A DNA stretch of 7,721 nucleotides, from contig CAKZPJ010000198.1 of assembly GCA_937138955.1 (NCBI GenBank), forward strand, positions 1-7,721. Reading direction: 5' to 3'. The notes under the pieces are model-generated. The model saw only the letters and a program-made list of their open reading frames with translations. It had not been told where the DNA came from and did not search any database. Source of the DNA: an uncultured Flammeovirgaceae bacterium (GTDB lineage: Bacteria > Bacteroidota > Bacteroidia > Cytophagales > Cyclobacteriaceae). Positions 1 through 6,155 of this stretch are shown here, one piece after another; positions within the stretch are counted from its first letter, which is position 1, and every line of letters begins with the position of its first letter. Both the position numbers and the translations under genes were made by a program.

Positions 1-63
1 AGCTCTTTAGCTCTTTAGCTCTTTAGCTCTTTAGCTCTTTAGCTCTTTAGCTCTTTAGCTCTT
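1..63. repeat. Octanucleotide tandem repeat (AGCTCTTT)n
   Basis: The unit AGCTCTTT is repeated seven times without error plus a partial eighth copy (AGCTCTT). The array touches the left edge, so its true length is unknown. Because 8 is not a multiple of 3 and the unit contains TAG (and TAA on the other strand), the array closes all reading frames, so it is non-coding. It ends 52 bp before the ATG of the 629-aa gene. Arrays of this kind can change copy number by replication slippage; whether that affects the downstream gene here is inference. Confidence 0.97.
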
Positions 64-115
64 CTGCCTTCCCGAGACGTCTCTCAATTTCTTAGCAACC
101 AAATCAATTTTACAT

Positions 116-2005
116 ATGAATTATTCGATTCAGGGGCACCTCTGTGCCTATCTCTGCGATGACTGTCAGGAAGATTTATTTCCGGCTACCGTACGTTTGT
201 ACCGCGTTAAATATAGTGATGACGCTAATCGCCGTATCGCGAGTGACCCTAAAGAAACTATCCAGATACTGGATGAAAAGGCCATAAAAGCCAAGGAAAA
301 ACGGTTACTAGCGGAAGCCCCTACCGACCAAAAAGGAAATTTTACATTGAAATTAAATAGCGACCGGCAAGATTACAACGGTGAAGCTGTTGAGATAGAT
401 GTGCTGGTCAAGGCAGTTCCTAACCAGAAAAAACAAAAGAAGAAGCACGACCCCGTGCAGTTCACAATTACTGTTTGGCAGCCTAAGTGGCGCGAACGAG
501 AGAATGGCTTAGCAGCTGTTTGGGACAACTGTTTATCGGCTCGTTTTTGGTGCGGTATCCGCAGCCTCTTCGATGCTTGGGTTATCTGCGGTAAAATTCT
601 CGATTGCCAAAACGATAACCTACCTATTGAGAATGTGAAGGTAACTGCTTTCGATGCCGACTGGCTTAAAGATGATGTTTTAGGTTCGGCCGTTACTGAT
701 GGTAATGGACATTTTAGAATTGATTATACCAGCAACGATTTCAAACAAACATTTTTATCGCCAGTGGTAAATGTTGAGACTCCGTTTCCACCCTTCAATA
801 GTGGGCCGGATGTGTACTTCAAAGTAGAAACTACCGGATCGCCTTCTACCGTATTTTTAGAAGAAGAACGGCAGGATGGTCGCGCAGCAGATCGGAAGGA
901 TATTGGTAACTGTTTTTGCGTTGATCTTTGTATTGATCCCAAACTAATACCACCGCCACCGCCCACCGAATATGAACCAGCACTCTTTACTCATGTGGGG
1001 GCTTATGAAATACTGACTCAGATTGATACTGACGGATTTACCAACGATAGTCAGAAAAATGCCTTCACCAAGAATATTCCGCTGAACGGAGATTTGCCCG
1101 GTGGCTACGCCAGCAATGAAATGGAGTATCGCTTTCGAGTTATCAACGTTAATACATCAACCGAACTAAGTGCGGCTCAGGTTATTAATCTGATACAAAC
1201 GACAACGATTGGTTCGGTACAGCGCGTGTTTCCTCATGACCCTTCAGTAGCTGATTCTATTCCTGGTATTGGTTACTTCCGAACGTTTCCGTATTATCTC
1301 AAAAACCCGGGAGCTACGCACAATGTAGACCCTGACACGGATGGGTGGATTAAAGTGCCCCGACTAAATAACCCCGAAACTACCGGACTATTTAAAGCAT
1401 CATTTGGTAGCGGAGTATCATTGGCGGTAATTGATACCGAACAATTGTTTGACGAGTCGTTTGACCTGAATAACCCTACCGTACACGTAGCGGGTAATAC
1501 CATGAATGCATCGGATCGCTTCGCTGGACCTGATCCTACGTTCAGAATTATTTTTGAAGCCCGGGAAGTAGGTTCATCTACCTTGTCATCAATTAATACC
1601 CTTGATAAGATCGTGGTTTGGAACGGTGGTTTCGCCCAAACCCGCCATCCTAATTGGGCAGGCGGACTGTTTACTCTAAAAGGCGTTTGCATGGTGGATC
1701 TAGATGAACTTATCGGGGCAGATTCAGGCTGTAAGAAACTCAGTAGCACGGTAAATGCTCGTTATACTTGTTACCATCCGTATATTGAGTCAGCTACCCT
1801 TCAGTTAGTTAGTAATACGGTTCCGCCTCCCGTTAATTTAACTATTGATAGTAACGAAGAGGCTTCGGGTACTGAAACCTACAGCGGACTTATTCCCTGT
1901 GCCTATATTCTTAAGCTTAGTACCCGTTACCGATTAACTTCTGGCTACGGACGACGAAGTGATGCTTTTGATCGTGACGAACTGGCATTCTGTGTAGGAG
2001 AATAG
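116..2005 (+). CDS. Cysteine-rich protein of unknown function with a transthyretin-like domain (629 aa)
   Basis: I do not recognise a characterised function. No signal peptide or membrane segment is visible, so the protein looks cytoplasmic or non-classically exported. Residues about 1-120 form a beta-rich module opening with H8, C10, C14 and C17 and containing a basic stretch (about 105-111). Residues about 140-240 resemble a transthyretin/carboxypeptidase-regulatory sandwich: 'VICGKILDC', then 'VKVTAFDADW', then 'TDGNGHFRIDY', then 'GPDVYFKVE'. A Cys cluster (C266, C268, C272) and a proline linker (279-283) separate this from a large C-terminal region (about 290-629) with further Cys at 525, 539, 552, 595 and 626, making 15 in all. 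ATG at 116 is the first start after the in-frame TAG at 56; no Shine-Dalgarno is present. Similar proteins, to my recollection, are annotated as hypothetical or carboxypeptidase-regulatory-like. Coding is certain; function is open. Confidence 0.9.
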   Translation: MNYSIQGHLCAYLCDDCQEDLFPATVRLYRVKYSDDANRRIASDPKETIQILDEKAIKAKEKRLLAEAPTDQKGNFTLKLNSDRQDYNGEAVEIDVLVKAVPNQKKQKKKHDPVQFTITVWQPKWRERENGLAAVWDNCLSARFWCGIRSLFDAWVICGKILDCQNDNLPIENVKVTAFDADWLKDDVLGSAVTDGNGHFRIDYTSNDFKQTFLSPVVNVETPFPPFNSGPDVYFKVETTGSPSTVFLEEERQDGRAADRKDIGNCFCVDLCIDPKLIPPPPPTEYEPALFTHVGAYEILTQIDTDGFTNDSQKNAFTKNIPLNGDLPGGYASNEMEYRFRVINVNTSTELSAAQVINLIQTTTIGSVQRVFPHDPSVADSIPGIGYFRTFPYYLKNPGATHNVDPDTDGWIKVPRLNNPETTGLFKASFGSGVSLAVIDTEQLFDESFDLNNPTVHVAGNTMNASDRFAGPDPTFRIIFEAREVGSSTLSSINTLDKIVVWNGGFAQTRHPNWAGGLFTLKGVCMVDLDELIGADSGCKKLSSTVNARYTCYHPYIESATLQLVSNTVPPPVNLTIDSNEEASGTETYSGLIPCAYILKLSTRYRLTSGYGRRSDAFDRDELAFCVGE

Positions 2006-2023
2006 AGTCTGACCTCTCCATAA

Positions 2024-2548
2024 TTAATCAGAAGAAGTCTTATCTAAATCCACCCCGGCGTAGTACTGCGTGTCTACGTTGAGGGTGGATTTGGTATAAT
2101 AAGTGATTTGTCCGGTATGATAGGAGAAATGCTCAGTTACGTGAACCAGAATAGCTAGTACGCTTTCCTCAAAATCCTGCACATTACGCTTTTCAGTCAG
2201 AGCTTCTGGGGTAATTCGGGTTAACGCCTGATCTACTTCAGTCATCAAACTATCCAAGTTACGGATGAGCTTTTTAGTAGGAATCGGTTCGGTTTCAGCA
2301 AACTCCTGCGAACGCTGACGGTGATCAGTCTGACCGTCAATACCACTCAGCACCCACTGCCGTAAGTTACCCATCAGGTGCAATACCAAATTCCCTACGC
2401 TAACGGTTTGCTCATTCGGCCTATCCCAAATTTGCGGTTCGTTCAACAGATGCAGACACTTTTTAATACGCGGTACCGACTCTTCAATAATACGTCGTCG
2501 TACCTCATCAACCAACGTCTGAGTGATACGGTCAGACAAAGTGCTCAT
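2024..2548 (-). CDS. DUF1572/DinB-superfamily protein (174 aa)
   Basis: This is a four-helix-bundle protein of the DinB/YfiT-like superfamily, DUF1572 branch. The match rests on 'SVGNLVLHLMGNLRQWVLSG' (about 50-69), the following acidic 'EFAETEPIP' segment (82-90), and the C-terminal helix 'HVTEHFSYHTGQITYY' (136-151). H57, H140 and H144 occupy the places of the usual three-histidine metal site, so metal binding is likely. Members of the superfamily include thiol S-transferases (bacillithiol or mycothiol dependent) and other metal-dependent enzymes, but no reaction can be assigned here. Length is normal and it appears cytosolic. The ATG is preceded by short CACTA repeats rather than a Shine-Dalgarno. 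It lies 92 bp downstream of a second DinB-fold gene on the same strand and ends 18 bp from the convergent 629-aa gene. Confidence 0.9.
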   Translation of the reverse strand: MSTLSDRITQTLVDEVRRRIIEESVPRIKKCLHLLNEPQIWDRPNEQTVSVGNLVLHLMGNLRQWVLSGIDGQTDHRQRSQEFAETEPIPTKKLIRNLDSLMTEVDQALTRITPEALTEKRNVQDFEESVLAILVHVTEHFSYHTGQITYYTKSTLNVDTQYYAGVDLDKTSSD

Positions 2549-2570
2549 AGTGTTATAGTGCGTAGTGTTA
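2548..2570. repeat. Triple TAGTG short repeat at the start of the DUF1572/DinB gene
   Basis: TAGTGTTA, TAGTGCG and TAGTGTTA follow one another with an 8- then 7-bp period, running right up to the start codon of the minus-strand gene and filling the place of its ribosome-binding site. The outer copies are identical over 8 bp. It is short enough to be partly chance. Confidence 0.55.
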
Positions 2571-2584
2571 AGGTTTTAAATATA

Positions 2585-2615
2585 CAATATACATAGATGC
2601 ATTATAACACAGCAA
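2585..2615 (-). promoter_or_regulatory. Weak candidate promoter for the DUF1572/DinB gene
   Basis: On the minus strand a TTG (2613-2615) is followed after 21 nt by TATATTG (2585-2591), one base short of the Bacteroidota -7 element TAnnTTTG. It would start transcription about 30 bp before the ATG. The gap is very AT-rich, so a chance match is quite possible; read-through from the upstream gene is the alternative. Confidence 0.3.
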
Positions 2616-2640
2616 CACAAATAACTATAAACACCAGAGT

Positions 2641-3096
2641 CTAGAAATCATAATCTACAATCTGCTGAAGGTGGTGTTCTTGATGAGCTACATAATCTTG
2701 GTACAGCCATTGCATAGTTTTTAGCTCGCCGTTACCAATATCGCAGAGTTTATAAAGCGCTTCTTCGGAGGCTACTTCCATCAGTATAATAATCTGGTGC
2801 TGATGCGATTGCCAGCAACGAACGAGTACTTCGGTAGTCCACTCTTGGTACTGGTGCAATCGCACCCAATCATCCTGAGCGTATTTTTCAATAACCAACG
2901 GCTGAGGTTCAACCTGTACGCGAACCAACCGAGCGTGGTTATTAATAGCCGAGTCGATCAAGTGGCCTAGAATTTCCTTTTTAGACCATTTACCAGGAGC
3001 TGATTTAGCCACCCATTCCGATTCAGGTAATTTTAGTACTCTAAACGGAATGCGCTCGTAAAGCAGCTGAAGCCGATTAGTTAGAGAGCCGTTCAT
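2641..3096 (-). CDS. DinB_2-type DinB-superfamily protein (151 aa)
   Basis: This small cytosolic four-helix protein has the DinB_2 signature. A 'GKWSKKEILGHLIDSAINNH' helix (35-54) supplies H45, and 'YVAHQEHHLQQI' (135-146) supplies H138 and H142, with H141 alongside, giving the typical three-histidine metal site. The family includes metal-dependent thiol S-transferases and many members with no known reaction, so only the fold and probable metal site are claimed. Its start codon lies inside the 3' end of the upstream GNAT gene (20-nt overlap, different frame), which points to one transcript and probable translational coupling. It differs strongly in sequence and length from the other DinB-fold protein at 2024-2548, so the pair is not a recent tandem duplication. 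Confidence 0.92.
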   Translation of the reverse strand: MNGSLTNRLQLLYERIPFRVLKLPESEWVAKSAPGKWSKKEILGHLIDSAINNHARLVRVQVEPQPLVIEKYAQDDWVRLHQYQEWTTEVLVRCWQSHQHQIIILMEVASEEALYKLCDIGNGELKTMQWLYQDYVAHQEHHLQQIVDYDF

Positions 3097-3655
3097 TAAT
3101 TGCAGAAGTATGGGAAGTAGCTAACCACTGGCTACGCAGTAGACCATAGGTTTTTACATCTTTAAATTCTCCCCATTTTTTAATGAGCTGAGGGTGATAC
3201 CCCTCCTCCTGCATACCCAGTTTACGCAGTATCTGAATAGAGCCTATGTTCTCCACCATAGCGTGGGCTTCTATGCGGTTGAGCTCCAATGTGTCGAAGG
3301 CATAATTAACCACTAGATGTGTAGCTTCCGAGGCGTAGCCCTTTCCCCAGTAGGGTTTACCAATCCAATAGCCCAACTCGGCTGACTCATACTCGGGGTG
3401 AGTTGCTAATTTTATAGCTCCCACTAGCTCTTTGGTTTCGGTAATACATACTGCCCAGCGCAGTCCTTTTCCCTCTTCTAATTCCCGCTGCTGTAGCTGA
3501 AACCAGTCATTAATTTCGGCTTCAGTACAGGGGTAAGGGATATTCAAGGTAGTGGCAGCCACATCTTTATCCTGCACCAATGCCAGTACTTCAGACAGGT
3601 CTTCCCAAACGAACGGACGAAGGGTCAATGAGTGACTATGGTGGACAGGTAACAT
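3077..3655 (-). CDS. GNAT-family N-acetyltransferase, RimJ/RimL-like (192 aa)
   Basis: This is an acetyl-CoA-dependent acyltransferase of the Acetyltransf_3 (RimJ/RimL) type. An N-terminal 'LTLRPFVWEDL' strand (10-20) opens the fold. Motif A is 'AELGYWIGKPYWGKGYASEA' (92-111), whose W-G-K-G-Y-A turn (103-108) binds the CoA pyrophosphate. Motif B follows as 'LNRIEAHAMVENIGSIQILR' (125-144), then 'KLGMQEEGY'. Relatives acetylate ribosomal-protein N-termini, small amines or antibiotics; the substrate cannot be read from sequence. The C-terminal tail after about residue 175 extends over the start of the downstream DinB_2-type gene. It is the first gene of the minus-strand cluster, and a promoter-like site lies about 45 bp upstream. 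The ATG at 3655 is the first one in frame and fits the usual family N-terminus. Confidence 0.95.
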   Translation of the reverse strand: MLPVHHSHSLTLRPFVWEDLSEVLALVQDKDVAATTLNIPYPCTEAEINDWFQLQQRELEEGKGLRWAVCITETKELVGAIKLATHPEYESAELGYWIGKPYWGKGYASEATHLVVNYAFDTLELNRIEAHAMVENIGSIQILRKLGMQEEGYHPQLIKKWGEFKDVKTYGLLRSQWLATSHTSAINERLSN

Positions 3656-3698
3656 AATTTGTTTTCCAAGAACAGTTGCTATAGTTACGTAGTAATGG

Positions 3699-3728
3699 CA
3701 AAGTAGGTTTTAAAGAGAATTAATACAA
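3699..3728 (-). promoter_or_regulatory. Candidate Bacteroidota-type promoter for the GNAT-DinB operon
   Basis: On the minus strand TTG (3726-3728) is separated by 20 nt from TACTTTG (3699-3705), which matches TAnnTTTG except for one missing spacer base. The expected start of transcription would leave a leader of about 35 nt before the GNAT ATG. A second TTTG occurs at 3734-3737. Spacing matches the promoter proposed for the divergent deacetylase gene. Confidence 0.4.
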
Positions 3729-3862
3729 TTTGTCAAAGATGAAAAGTTCTCCTTACCGCTTATTTTACTATACTCATGGCCACAGATGCTGAAGAAAACG
3801 CTTACGATTAGCAACTGCTACCCACGATTCCAAAATAGTAGAATCTACGGCTTCCTCAGCGC

Positions 3863-3893
3863 TTGTAACCTAGGTAGGGGCTCTTTACCTTCG
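3863..3893 (+). promoter_or_regulatory. Candidate Bacteroidota-type promoter for the polysaccharide deacetylase
   Basis: TTG (3863-3865), a 20-nt spacer and TACCTTCG (3886-3893) form a good match to the Bacteroidota sigma factor consensus TTG / TAnnTTTG, with a single mismatch in the -7 box. Transcription would begin near 3900, giving a leader of about 48 nt. It is the best promoter match seen in the 292-bp divergent region. Confidence 0.45.
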
Positions 3894-3947
3894 TGCTAGA
3901 AACCCAAGCGTACCCAAATAATAGTTACTGCTCCTTTATATTAACCC

Positions 3948-4901
3948 ATGAGACACGTTGCCCTTTTTATTTTACTTCAGCTAATTGGGCTACTTAGTTT
4001 TGCCCAATCATCAGGAACTACTCAACGGAAAGTAGCCATTACGATTGATGATTTACCCGTAGTAACTCGCCGTTCGAGTCCGGCCGTGAAACTGGATATT
4101 ACGCAGCGGTTAGTTGGTAGCTTAGTAAAAAATAATGTACCTGCCATCGGCTTCGTGAATGAAGGAAAGCTATATCGTAGAGGTAAACTAGACGCAAAGC
4201 GGGTAAATCTGCTGCAACTATGGCTGGAGGGCGGACTAGAGCTAGGAAATCACACCTACTCTCATCCGAGCCTCAATAAAATCAGTCTCGCTAATTATCA
4301 ACAAGAAATTTTAGAGGGTGACATTATTACTAAGGAGATTAGCGAACCGTTCGGGAAAGCTCCGGTCTACTTCCGCCACCCGTTTTTGCATACCGGACGA
4401 AGTGTTGCCACGCGCGATTCGCTTCTTCAGTTTCTAGATGAACACGGGTATGAGGTTGCCCCCGTCAGTATTGATAATGCTGACTACTTGTTTGCTGCTG
4501 CTTACGAGCGGGCAATTATCGATGAGAACACGGATGTCCAGCAACGCATTCGAGAAGCGTATCTCGAGTATATGGAAGACTATTTTGCGTACTACGAGCA
4601 GCAATCGCAGGAATTATTGGGGAAGGAAATTGCCCAAATATTATTATTACACGCTAATGCACTCAACGCGGACACTTTCAATAAAATGGCAGAAATGATC
4701 CGAGAGCGTGGTTACTCTTTTGTTTCATTAGCGGAGGCGCTAGAAGATGACGCTTATCATTCCCAACTTGATACTTTTACTGGTAAAGCGGGCATCTCTT
4801 GGATTCATCGTTGGGCACTAACTCAGGGTAAACAGGGCGAATTTTTTGAAGGAGAGCCAGAAGTACCCCCGTTCATTGATGAGCTAGCCAATAGTTTCTG
4901 A
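3948..4901 (+). CDS. Secreted polysaccharide deacetylase family protein, NodB fold (317 aa)
   Basis: This is a metal-dependent carbohydrate esterase-4-like deacetylase, expected to remove N- or O-acetyl groups from a polysaccharide outside the cytoplasm. The N-terminus is a Sec signal (hydrophobic core about 4-18, cleavage near A19-Q20 in 'SFAQSS'). NodB motif 1 is 'AITIDDLP' with the catalytic/metal pair D34-D35. Motif 2 is 'HTYSHPSL' with metal ligands H102 and H106. Motif 3 is 'YFRHPFLHTG' (R143). The late motif 'LLLHAN' gives H235. A charged, Tyr/Glu-rich insertion (about 185-225) and the tail 'GISWIHRW' (282-289) are, to my recollection, usual in a Bacteroidota subfamily. All expected catalytic residues are present. 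The substrate is unknown; peptidoglycan, chitin-like polymers and exopolysaccharide are all possible. It is transcribed away from the GNAT operon and toward the lipoprotein gene. Confidence 0.95.
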   Translation: MRHVALFILLQLIGLLSFAQSSGTTQRKVAITIDDLPVVTRRSSPAVKLDITQRLVGSLVKNNVPAIGFVNEGKLYRRGKLDAKRVNLLQLWLEGGLELGNHTYSHPSLNKISLANYQQEILEGDIITKEISEPFGKAPVYFRHPFLHTGRSVATRDSLLQFLDEHGYEVAPVSIDNADYLFAAAYERAIIDENTDVQQRIREAYLEYMEDYFAYYEQQSQELLGKEIAQILLLHANALNADTFNKMAEMIRERGYSFVSLAEALEDDAYHSQLDTFTGKAGISWIHRWALTQGKQGEFFEGEPEVPPFIDELANSF

Positions 4902-4907
4902 TCAGAA
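4896..4907. terminator. Perfect 12-bp palindrome over the deacetylase stop codon
   Basis: TTCTGATCAGAA is perfectly self-complementary and contains the TGA stop; GTTTCGTTTT follows on the plus strand. A stem with no free loop and only a weak T-tract makes a poor classical terminator, so this could instead be a protein-binding site or chance. Its place between two convergent genes is why a terminator role is considered. Confidence 0.25.
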
Positions 4908-4939
4908 GTTTCGTTTTAGATTAGTAGATTGAGCAGACG

Positions 4940-5998
4940 CTAGCTACCCAATGAAGTAAGCGGTAAACGCATCAGATACATATCAGCAGTGATATATAAC
5001 GCTGACTCGTCATCGTTGAAAGTACAGTTAGCGGTGGCTTGTCCGGTTTTTAGTGTTCCCAGATGTGTGCCTTCGGCATTGAATATCCACACCCCGCCTG
5101 GGCCAGTAGCAAAAATATAACCTGTACTATGAACAACCATACCATCGGGTAAGCCCTTCTTTTCTCCCACCCGGTCAGTGGCATCGTAAAATACCCGGCC
5201 ATTATCCACATTCCCGTCCTCCAGTACATCAAAAGCCATCCACACGGCTCGCTTGGGATCAGAGTTGGCGACGTAAAGCGTTTTCTCATCAGGCGATAGA
5301 GCAATTCCGTTAGGGCGACTCATCTCTTGCGTCAGTAGAGTTAGGCTACTATCGACAGAAGAAAACCGATATACTCCCTGGAAGTCTAACTCTTTGGCTT
5401 CGCTATCAGCTCCACCCGGCAAGCCATAGGGAGGATCAGTAAAGTACAGATCGCCATTGCTATGAAATACCGCATCGTTAGGACTGTTGAGCTGCTTCCC
5501 TTCGTACTCGCCTACGATAGAGATAAAATCGGATTTCGGGTTATCCAGCGGAGCATCCATTCGAGCCATCTGCCGATTACCGTGCTGGCAGAGAATTAAA
5601 TGACTGTCACTATCTATCAGCAAACCATTGGAACCGGGCTCTTTCCCGGTAAAGTCGTCTCCTGAAAAACCGGCTGGCTCTAGATACAATGAAATACTAT
5701 CTCCTGCTGCCCATTTGTAAACCCGGTTAGGCGGAATATCAGAGAAAAGCAAATAGCCCTCGCCTTCCGGCACCCAAACTGGACCTTCCGACCAATCGAA
5801 CCCTTCGGCTAATAGCTCAAGTTGAGCATCAATAGGAACCACCTGATCCAACTCCGCATCCGAGCGTTCAACGGAGCCAACCGTCGGGTAAGAAGGCTGA
5901 TTTTCTTCAGTAGTTTCAGAAGAAGTATCATTGGCAGTTGGAGAGCACGCCAGAAGAGTTAGCAAGATGAATACAAGGGAGCTTAGTTGTCGTAGCAT
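4940..5998 (-). CDS. SMP-30/gluconolactonase/LRE-type beta-propeller lipoprotein (352 aa)
   Basis: This is a six-bladed propeller of the SMP-30/gluconolactonase/LRE family, whose members hydrolyse sugar lactones or organophosphates with one divalent metal. From the chosen ATG at 5998, residues 1-18 are a lipoprotein signal ending in 'LLAC', with C18 as the lipidated cysteine; a Ser/Thr/Glu-rich tether follows to about residue 50. Metal-site motifs are in family order: 'WSEGPVW' (E71), 'NSPNDAVF' (N174), 'RPNGIALSPDE' (N230) and 'LPDGMVV' (D285), with 'YFTDPPYG' (185-192) between. The frame stays open upstream to a TTG at 6028, adding ten residues, but the ATG gives a textbook lipoprotein signal and is preferred. 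Activity as a lactonase is probable; the natural substrate is unknown. It is convergent with the deacetylase and divergent from the SDR gene. Confidence 0.94.
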   Translation of the reverse strand: MLRQLSSLVFILLTLLACSPTANDTSSETTEENQPSYPTVGSVERSDAELDQVVPIDAQLELLAEGFDWSEGPVWVPEGEGYLLFSDIPPNRVYKWAAGDSISLYLEPAGFSGDDFTGKEPGSNGLLIDSDSHLILCQHGNRQMARMDAPLDNPKSDFISIVGEYEGKQLNSPNDAVFHSNGDLYFTDPPYGLPGGADSEAKELDFQGVYRFSSVDSSLTLLTQEMSRPNGIALSPDEKTLYVANSDPKRAVWMAFDVLEDGNVDNGRVFYDATDRVGEKKGLPDGMVVHSTGYIFATGPGGVWIFNAEGTHLGTLKTGQATANCTFNDDESALYITADMYLMRLPLTSLGS

Positions 5999-6108
5999 AA
6001 GTGTGAATTTGGGACTTATATTACGCAATTTTTCAGAAAAGGCAATTTGGAGTGTTTACATAGTACACCGGAACGATTGGGTTTCTCTTAGGTCTACTAA
6101 CACATCGC

Positions 6109-6116
6109 TACCTTTT
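6109..6116 (+). promoter_or_regulatory. Weak -7 box candidate upstream of the SDR/DUF2867 gene
   Basis: TACCTTTT matches TAnnTTTG in all but the last base and lies 39 bp before the ATG. No good TTG is found 19-21 nt upstream of it, so support is thin. The 157-bp gap (5999-6155) must hold promoters for both divergent genes; no clear minus-strand site was found. Confidence 0.22.
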
Positions 6117-6155
6117 CAGTTATTTAGAATATAAAGAAAATTAACGCATAAAGTT

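Noticed and set aside
1..63. Octamer array considered as a CRISPR or as a coding repeat
   Set aside because: There are no spacers between units, and stops occur in all six frames, so it is a simple tandem repeat.
1294..1749. 151-codon minus-strand open frame inside the 629-aa gene
   Set aside because: It is a shadow of the real plus-strand gene: low-complexity composition, no domain and no independent signals.
2006..2036. TCTGA...TCAGA inverted pair at the first convergent junction, considered as a terminator
   Set aside because: Arms of five bases with a loop of about 17 nt and no T-tract are too weak to call a terminator; it is kept only as a comparison for the palindrome at 4896-4907.
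3776..3868. A roughly 30-codon open minus-strand stretch with a protein-like composition, considered as a gene or transposase remnant
   Set aside because: It has a stop just upstream, no start codon, and no match to a family I know; a chance open frame of this length is expected.
3786..3899. A 37-codon plus-strand open frame starting at ATG 3786 in the divergent intergenic region
   Set aside because: It has no recognisable domain, no ribosome-binding site, an implausible composition, and overlaps the better-supported promoter of the deacetylase gene.
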